In this document: positions 60,388 to 64,000 of the stretch, piece by piece
Position numbering within the stretch: position 1 is the first letter of the stretch
Layout of the letters: every line of letters starts with the position of its first letter
NCBI RefSeq assembly: GCF_019355555.1
Contig: NZ_CP072142.1
Location: forward strand, 620,001 to 684,000
DNA length: 64,000 bases
Source: Rhizobium sp. L51/94
GTDB lineage: Bacteria > Pseudomonadota > Alphaproteobacteria > Rhizobiales > Rhizobiaceae
Reading direction: 5' to 3'
The notes under the pieces: generated by a model
What the model saw: only the letters and a program-made list of their open reading frames with translations
What the model was told of the DNA's origin: nothing
The model's database searches: none
Program-made: the position numbers and the translations under genes

Positions 60388-63063
60388 ATGACAATCGACC
60401 GACCCTTGTTTCAGCCACCAGCGAGCAATCACGCAGACATTGTGCGTCGGGATATTCTGACGCAGTTGCAGCGTTCTGGATCGCGGCGGTTGACGACGAT
60501 CATTGCTCCGGCTGGCTACGGCAAGACGTCGCTTGCCGCACAGTGGTACCAACTCTTGAAAAGCGAGGGTGAGCGGCCGGTCTGGCTGACGCTTGATGCC
60601 GAAGATTGCGACGAGCGTCGGTTTCTACTGGCGTTGATGGATGCGCTTGCGCCGCTCTTGCCGGACGAAGGGCGGGGGCTCGATGCCAGCAGCATGGCCG
60701 TGCCCTCAGTCCTCTCGGTGTTCATCACGCGGCTGCGCCAAATCGAGATGCCGGTCACTGTGTTCGTCGACGACTATCATTTCGCCCAGACCGATACGAC
60801 GGAAGCACTTCTGGCAAGACTGCTTGCCGCAGCCGATCTCACCCATATCAGCTTCATTCTCATCTCCCGCAGCGCGCCCCGGTTTCCGCTGTCCGCACTG
60901 CGCCTCAACGGCGAACTCAGGCAGATCGGCGTTGCCGATCTCAGCTTTTCAGACTGCGAAGCGCAGGAATTCTTTGCGGGTCGCTCGACGCTGCTGACGA
61001 GCAGGCAGGTCGGCGAGTTGAACAAGCGGACCGAAGGATGGGTCGTCGCCCTGCAGATGGTCCGGGTCCTCGTCAACGATACCGCCGACAGTGCCGCGAT
61101 CCTCAATTCTTTCGATGGCAGCAATGTTGAGATGGGGCGATACCTGTCGGAGCAAGTGTTCTCCAGCTTGCCGGAAGACATCCAGCGGTTTCTGATCGAG
61201 ACCGCCACGCTTCCGGTTATCGGCCGGACGCTTGTCGCCGCCGTTTGCGATCTGCCGGATGCCGTCGGGCTGTTCAATCGGCTAGGCACTTTTGCGCTGC
61301 CGATCGCCGTGCTCGATAGGCATGGAGCATGGATCCGGTATCATCCGGTGTTCAACGGTTTCCTCAAGGAGGAGGCTGCCCGGATCGGTATCGATCCAGG
61401 TCGAGTGCTGAGAAAGGCGGCACGGTGGTTCCAGGCATCTAACGACTGCGACGCGGCCGTCCGGCATGCAATGCTGGCGGGCGATATCGCGCTGGCGGCC
61501 GAGATCATCGAGGCTGCCGGCGGATGGCGGCGGGTGTATGCGACGACACGAGGCGGCGCACTTTTGTTTCAGGCGCTGATCGAAAAGGCTCCGTGCATCA
61601 ATCTCTCGGCATTCCCACTGACGACGCTCGGGCTTTGCGTCATCAGCGCCAAGGCCGGACAGCTCGATACGGCCAATCACTACCTGACGCTGGCCGAGCG
61701 CTCCTGTGGTGAAGGGGAATTGTCCCGCGACTTGCGGGTCGTCCGGGTGCTTCTTTCGCTCTACACCGACCGGTGGGCAAGTGCTGGCGATCTATCGGCT
61801 CTGGAAGCGGATCTGTCGCAGGCTAGCGACATGGAGCTTATCCATCGCGCCCTGGCCTTGAACATGCTGTCCTACAATTTCCTGATCCGGACCGAGCTCG
61901 ATCGAGCCTTGCATTACGGGCAACTCGCGCTTCGGGCTTTCCGCGATGGCGGCGCCGATTTCGGGGCGATGCACCTCTACACGCATATCGGTCAGGCGTC
62001 GTTTTTCAGCGGAGACATCATAGGCGCCGCCGAAGCCTATCGTAACCTCATCGTCGAGGCGCAGACGCATATTGGCAAGGGAAGCGATCTCGATGCCGTC
62101 GGGCAGGTGCTGGAAAGCGAAATACTCTCCATGCGCGGCGAGCGGCAGGCCGCGTCATCGGCGCTATCCTGGGCTCTGCCGCATCTCGAGCGCCACGACA
62201 CCTGGTTCGACCTGCTCGCCGCTGGTTTCATGGCGCAGCAGCGCGTGCACCGGCTGAACGGTCACATCATTGCGGCCCACGCCGCCATGGACAGCGCTCG
62301 CGCGGTGGCTGCCCGTCGTGGCTTTGACCGCTTGACGCGGCTGATCGACGGCGAGCGTGTCACTCTGCTGATCGCCTCAGGCCACGTCGACGAAGCAGCC
62401 CGATTTGCCGAGGTCCAGGGAATGAGCCGGCAAAGCGCTGCCACCGATAGTTTCAACATGTTCGCCTACCATCTGCGGGGAGCCGTGCCGGCGTTATTAT
62501 GGACCCGTATCGATGCGGCGCGCGGCGAAATCGCGGCAGCGCGCGCAGGTTTTCAGCGGCTGATGGCCCAGCAGCCAGCAAAGCCGCACATCCCCCGCCG
62601 TATCGAGCTCGGCTTTCTCGATATCCGCCTCCTGCTTGCCGAAGACAAGCCGCACGAGGCAGCGGCGAAACTATCGGACATGCTGCTGTCGCTGCCGGTC
62701 TTCGACTACCGCGCCATACTTCTGGTGGAAGGTGCGGAATTCGCCGAGCAGCTGGTTGGCCTTGCGGCGTCAATGGACGTGCCCGACGTCGTGTCGCAAC
62801 GACTTGCCGACGCTCTGAAACTCGAGCCCGAATTCGATCCGCCGGTAGAGGAGGTGGCTGTCATTGCCAAGGTCGAGCCGGGCGGACTGACGGAACGTGA
62901 GCGCGGCGTCATGCAGCTACTCAGCGAAGGCCTGAGCAACAAGGAAATCGGCCGACAGCTGAGCCTCAGCGACAACACTGTCAAATTCCACCTGCGCAAC
63001 ATCTTCGCCAAGCTCAATGTCACGACACGCACCGCTGCCGTGATGGCGATCAGGCACCGCTGA
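60388..63063 (+). CDS. MalT-like ATP-dependent LuxR-family regulator
   Basis: 891 residues, the size of MalT/LAL regulators. Walker A is APAGYGKTS (residues 40-48); Walker B-like VTVFVDDYHF follows; a winged-helix/TPR-like helical middle spans about 350-800. The C-terminal LuxR helix-turn-helix is LTERERGVMQLLSEGLSNKEIGRQLSLSDNTVKFHLRNIF. STAND-type signal ATPase that multimerises with ligand and ATP to activate transcription. Next gene downstream is a hydantoinase-B-type subunit, a possible target. Confidence 0.92.
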   Translation: MTIDRPLFQPPASNHADIVRRDILTQLQRSGSRRLTTIIAPAGYGKTSLAAQWYQLLKSEGERPVWLTLDAEDCDERRFLLALMDALAPLLPDEGRGLDASSMAVPSVLSVFITRLRQIEMPVTVFVDDYHFAQTDTTEALLARLLAAADLTHISFILISRSAPRFPLSALRLNGELRQIGVADLSFSDCEAQEFFAGRSTLLTSRQVGELNKRTEGWVVALQMVRVLVNDTADSAAILNSFDGSNVEMGRYLSEQVFSSLPEDIQRFLIETATLPVIGRTLVAAVCDLPDAVGLFNRLGTFALPIAVLDRHGAWIRYHPVFNGFLKEEAARIGIDPGRVLRKAARWFQASNDCDAAVRHAMLAGDIALAAEIIEAAGGWRRVYATTRGGALLFQALIEKAPCINLSAFPLTTLGLCVISAKAGQLDTANHYLTLAERSCGEGELSRDLRVVRVLLSLYTDRWASAGDLSALEADLSQASDMELIHRALALNMLSYNFLIRTELDRALHYGQLALRAFRDGGADFGAMHLYTHIGQASFFSGDIIGAAEAYRNLIVEAQTHIGKGSDLDAVGQVLESEILSMRGERQAASSALSWALPHLERHDTWFDLLAAGFMAQQRVHRLNGHIIAAHAAMDSARAVAARRGFDRLTRLIDGERVTLLIASGHVDEAARFAEVQGMSRQSAATDSFNMFAYHLRGAVPALLWTRIDAARGEIAAARAGFQRLMAQQPAKPHIPRRIELGFLDIRLLLAEDKPHEAAAKLSDMLLSLPVFDYRAILLVEGAEFAEQLVGLAASMDVPDVVSQRLADALKLEPEFDPPVEEVAVIAKVEPGGLTERERGVMQLLSEGLSNKEIGRQLSLSDNTVKFHLRNIFAKLNVTTRTAAVMAIRHR

Positions 63064-63068
63064 CCTAT

Positions 63069-63109
63069 CCATATGGGTGGGGTGCCGCGAAGGCAGCCCA
63101 CCCATATGG
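63069..63109 (+). terminator. hairpin terminator after LuxR-family gene
   Basis: CCATATGGGTGGG (63069-63081) pairs perfectly with its complement at 63097-63109, and four inner pairs extend the stem past a single G-G mismatch. It starts six bases after the stop. No T-tract follows, so termination may be partial. Confidence 0.65.
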
Positions 63110-63172
63110 CAGGCTACCCGCAATGCGCGAGGTCGCTTAATCTGCCCTCAATATGAATGATGAGGGTAGAAA

Positions 63173-64000
63173 ATGACCCCAGGGAACATGACTGTCGATC
63201 CCGTTACTCAGGAGATCATCGAAGGTAAGCTTATGGCGACCGTCGACGAGATGGGGATCGTCATGGCGCGCACGAGCATGAGCCCCGTGATCTACGAGGT
63301 GCTGGATTTTGCCTGCGGCCTGCTGACGGCTGAGGGGGAACTCGTTGCCCAGATGAATGGCATCACCCTATTTACCGGCACGTTTGGCGTCCAGGTAAAG
63401 GCGCTGATCGGTAGATTTGACGGCAATCTTGTCGATGGCGATATCCTGCTTTCGAACGACCCCTACGCCGGCGGCACGCACGCTTGCGACTTTGCCATCG
63501 TCAAGCCGCTGTTCGCCGATGGTACGATCGTCGCCTATGCGATCAACGTCGCCCACTATCTCGACGTCGGTGGATCGGTGCCCGGCAGCCTTGCGCCGGA
63601 TGCCACCTCGGTCTTTCAGGAAGGCCTGCGGCTGCCCGGCGTTAAGGTAGTGCGCTCGGACGTGTTTTCCGACGAAATCCTCCACATCATCAGTGAAAAC
63701 GTCCGCCTGCCCGAGATCGCGCTTGGTGACCTCAATGCGCAGGTCGCGACGGTGCGTGTGGCGGCGCGGCGGATGATGGAGCTATCGGCGAAATACGGCT
63801 CCGAAACGGTTCGTGCTGCGTTCACCAGTTTGCTCGATGCCAGCGAAAAGCGCAGCCGGGCTGCCATCTCCCTCATCCCCGACGGCTGTTACGAGGCAAC
63901 CGATATCATCGATGGCGACGGCGTCAGTTCGGCGCCTATTTTCGTCAAAGTTGCCGTGACGATTTCCGGGGACAGCATTACAGCCGATTTCACCGGGTGT
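63173..64000 (+). CDS. hydantoinase B/oxoprolinase family subunit, 3' end beyond window
   Basis: 276 codons visible from an ATG with a GAGGGTAG site. The opening VDPVTQEIIEGKLMATVDEM, then MARTSMSPVIYEVLDFACG and LLSNDPYAGGTHACDFAI are the signature of the HyuB/N-methylhydantoinase-B/acetone-carboxylase-like family. HyuB works with an HyuA partner in ATP-dependent opening of 5-oxoproline, N-methylhydantoin or related substrates. HyuA is not within the window on the left, so it presumably follows or is elsewhere. Confidence 0.88.
   Translation, partial: MTPGNMTVDPVTQEIIEGKLMATVDEMGIVMARTSMSPVIYEVLDFACGLLTAEGELVAQMNGITLFTGTFGVQVKALIGRFDGNLVDGDILLSNDPYAGGTHACDFAIVKPLFADGTIVAYAINVAHYLDVGGSVPGSLAPDATSVFQEGLRLPGVKVVRSDVFSDEILHIISENVRLPEIALGDLNAQVATVRVAARRMMELSAKYGSETVRAAFTSLLDASEKRSRAAISLIPDGCYEATDIIDGDGVSSAPIFVKVAVTISGDSITADFTGC

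Noticed and set aside
1..64000. CRISPR arrays, tRNA or rRNA genes, insertion sequences, prophage or replication genes
   Set aside because: Looked for on both strands by eye; no repeat-spacer pattern, transposase or RNA gene signature was found. A covariance-model scan would be needed to exclude small RNAs.

Overview
The window reads as a large catabolic accessory region of an alphaproteobacterium of the Rhizobiaceae (Rhizobium/Agrobacterium/Sinorhizobium type). The support is GC-rich coding throughout, a Brucella/Rhizobium Omp25/31-like porin-family protein, and the density of RbsABC-type (CUT2) sugar ABC importers, LacI/GntR regulators and small dehydrogenases that is typical of rhizobial megaplasmids or chromids. 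I saw no rRNA, tRNA, CRISPR array, insertion sequence or replication gene, so replicon type cannot be decided.

Layout. (1) 1-10.6 kb: an L-idonate/sugar-acid island. A minus-strand CUT2 importer (ATPase, permease, binding protein) is followed by a small alpha/beta-barrel protein and a truncated SDR. Next to it are a 3-hydroxyisobutyrate-dehydrogenase-like enzyme, a gluconate 5-dehydrogenase-like SDR, a 2-hydroxyacid dehydrogenase, an L-idonate 5-dehydrogenase, a LacI repressor and an SMP-30 lactonase. Near-identical ATGTTATCGATAACAT palindromes sit in the promoters. (2) 10.6-23.9 kb: an N-heterocycle/amide degradation island. It has RutA (pyrimidine-type oxidative ring opening) and its flavin reductase RutF, three amidase-signature enzymes (one with an AtzG-like 67-aa partner), an isochorismatase-fold amidohydrolase, a dedicated CUT2 importer, an MFS permease and a UTRA-type GntR regulator. 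A TATGTACGTACwTA-like element is shared by the promoters. (3) 23.9-34.8 kb: an L-threonate/tetronate island with LtnD, OtnI, OtnK and OtnC, a further dehydrogenase, a CUT2 importer, an extended SDR and a LacI regulator. Operators of the GTTATGGCAGC dyad type are present. (4) 35-51.3 kb: an unusual island headed by a winged-helix regulator fused to an ABC-type solute-binding domain. It continues with several dehydrogenases, YciI- and Dabb-type small proteins, hydroxyquinol 1,2-dioxygenase and maleylacetate reductase. It ends in a CUT2 importer whose ATPase is fused to a second permease domain.

(5) 51.4-60 kb is signalling and envelope: a DUF3313 lipoprotein, an OmpR/EnvZ-type two-component pair, two small uncharacterised genes, an outer-membrane beta-barrel, a diguanylate cyclase and a soluble double-PAS chemotaxis transducer. 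(6) 60.4-64 kb: a MalT/LuxR-type large ATP-dependent regulator, then the start of a hydantoinase-B-type gene cut by the window end.

The two stretches most worth attention are island 2, a rutA/rutF system rewired to amidases and an ABC importer, and island 4. Island 4 has a hydroxyquinol-cleaving lower pathway but no ring-hydroxylating oxygenase, and it is rich in polyol-type dehydrogenases and sugar-type transport. That suggests aromatisation of a hydroaromatic or cyclitol substrate.
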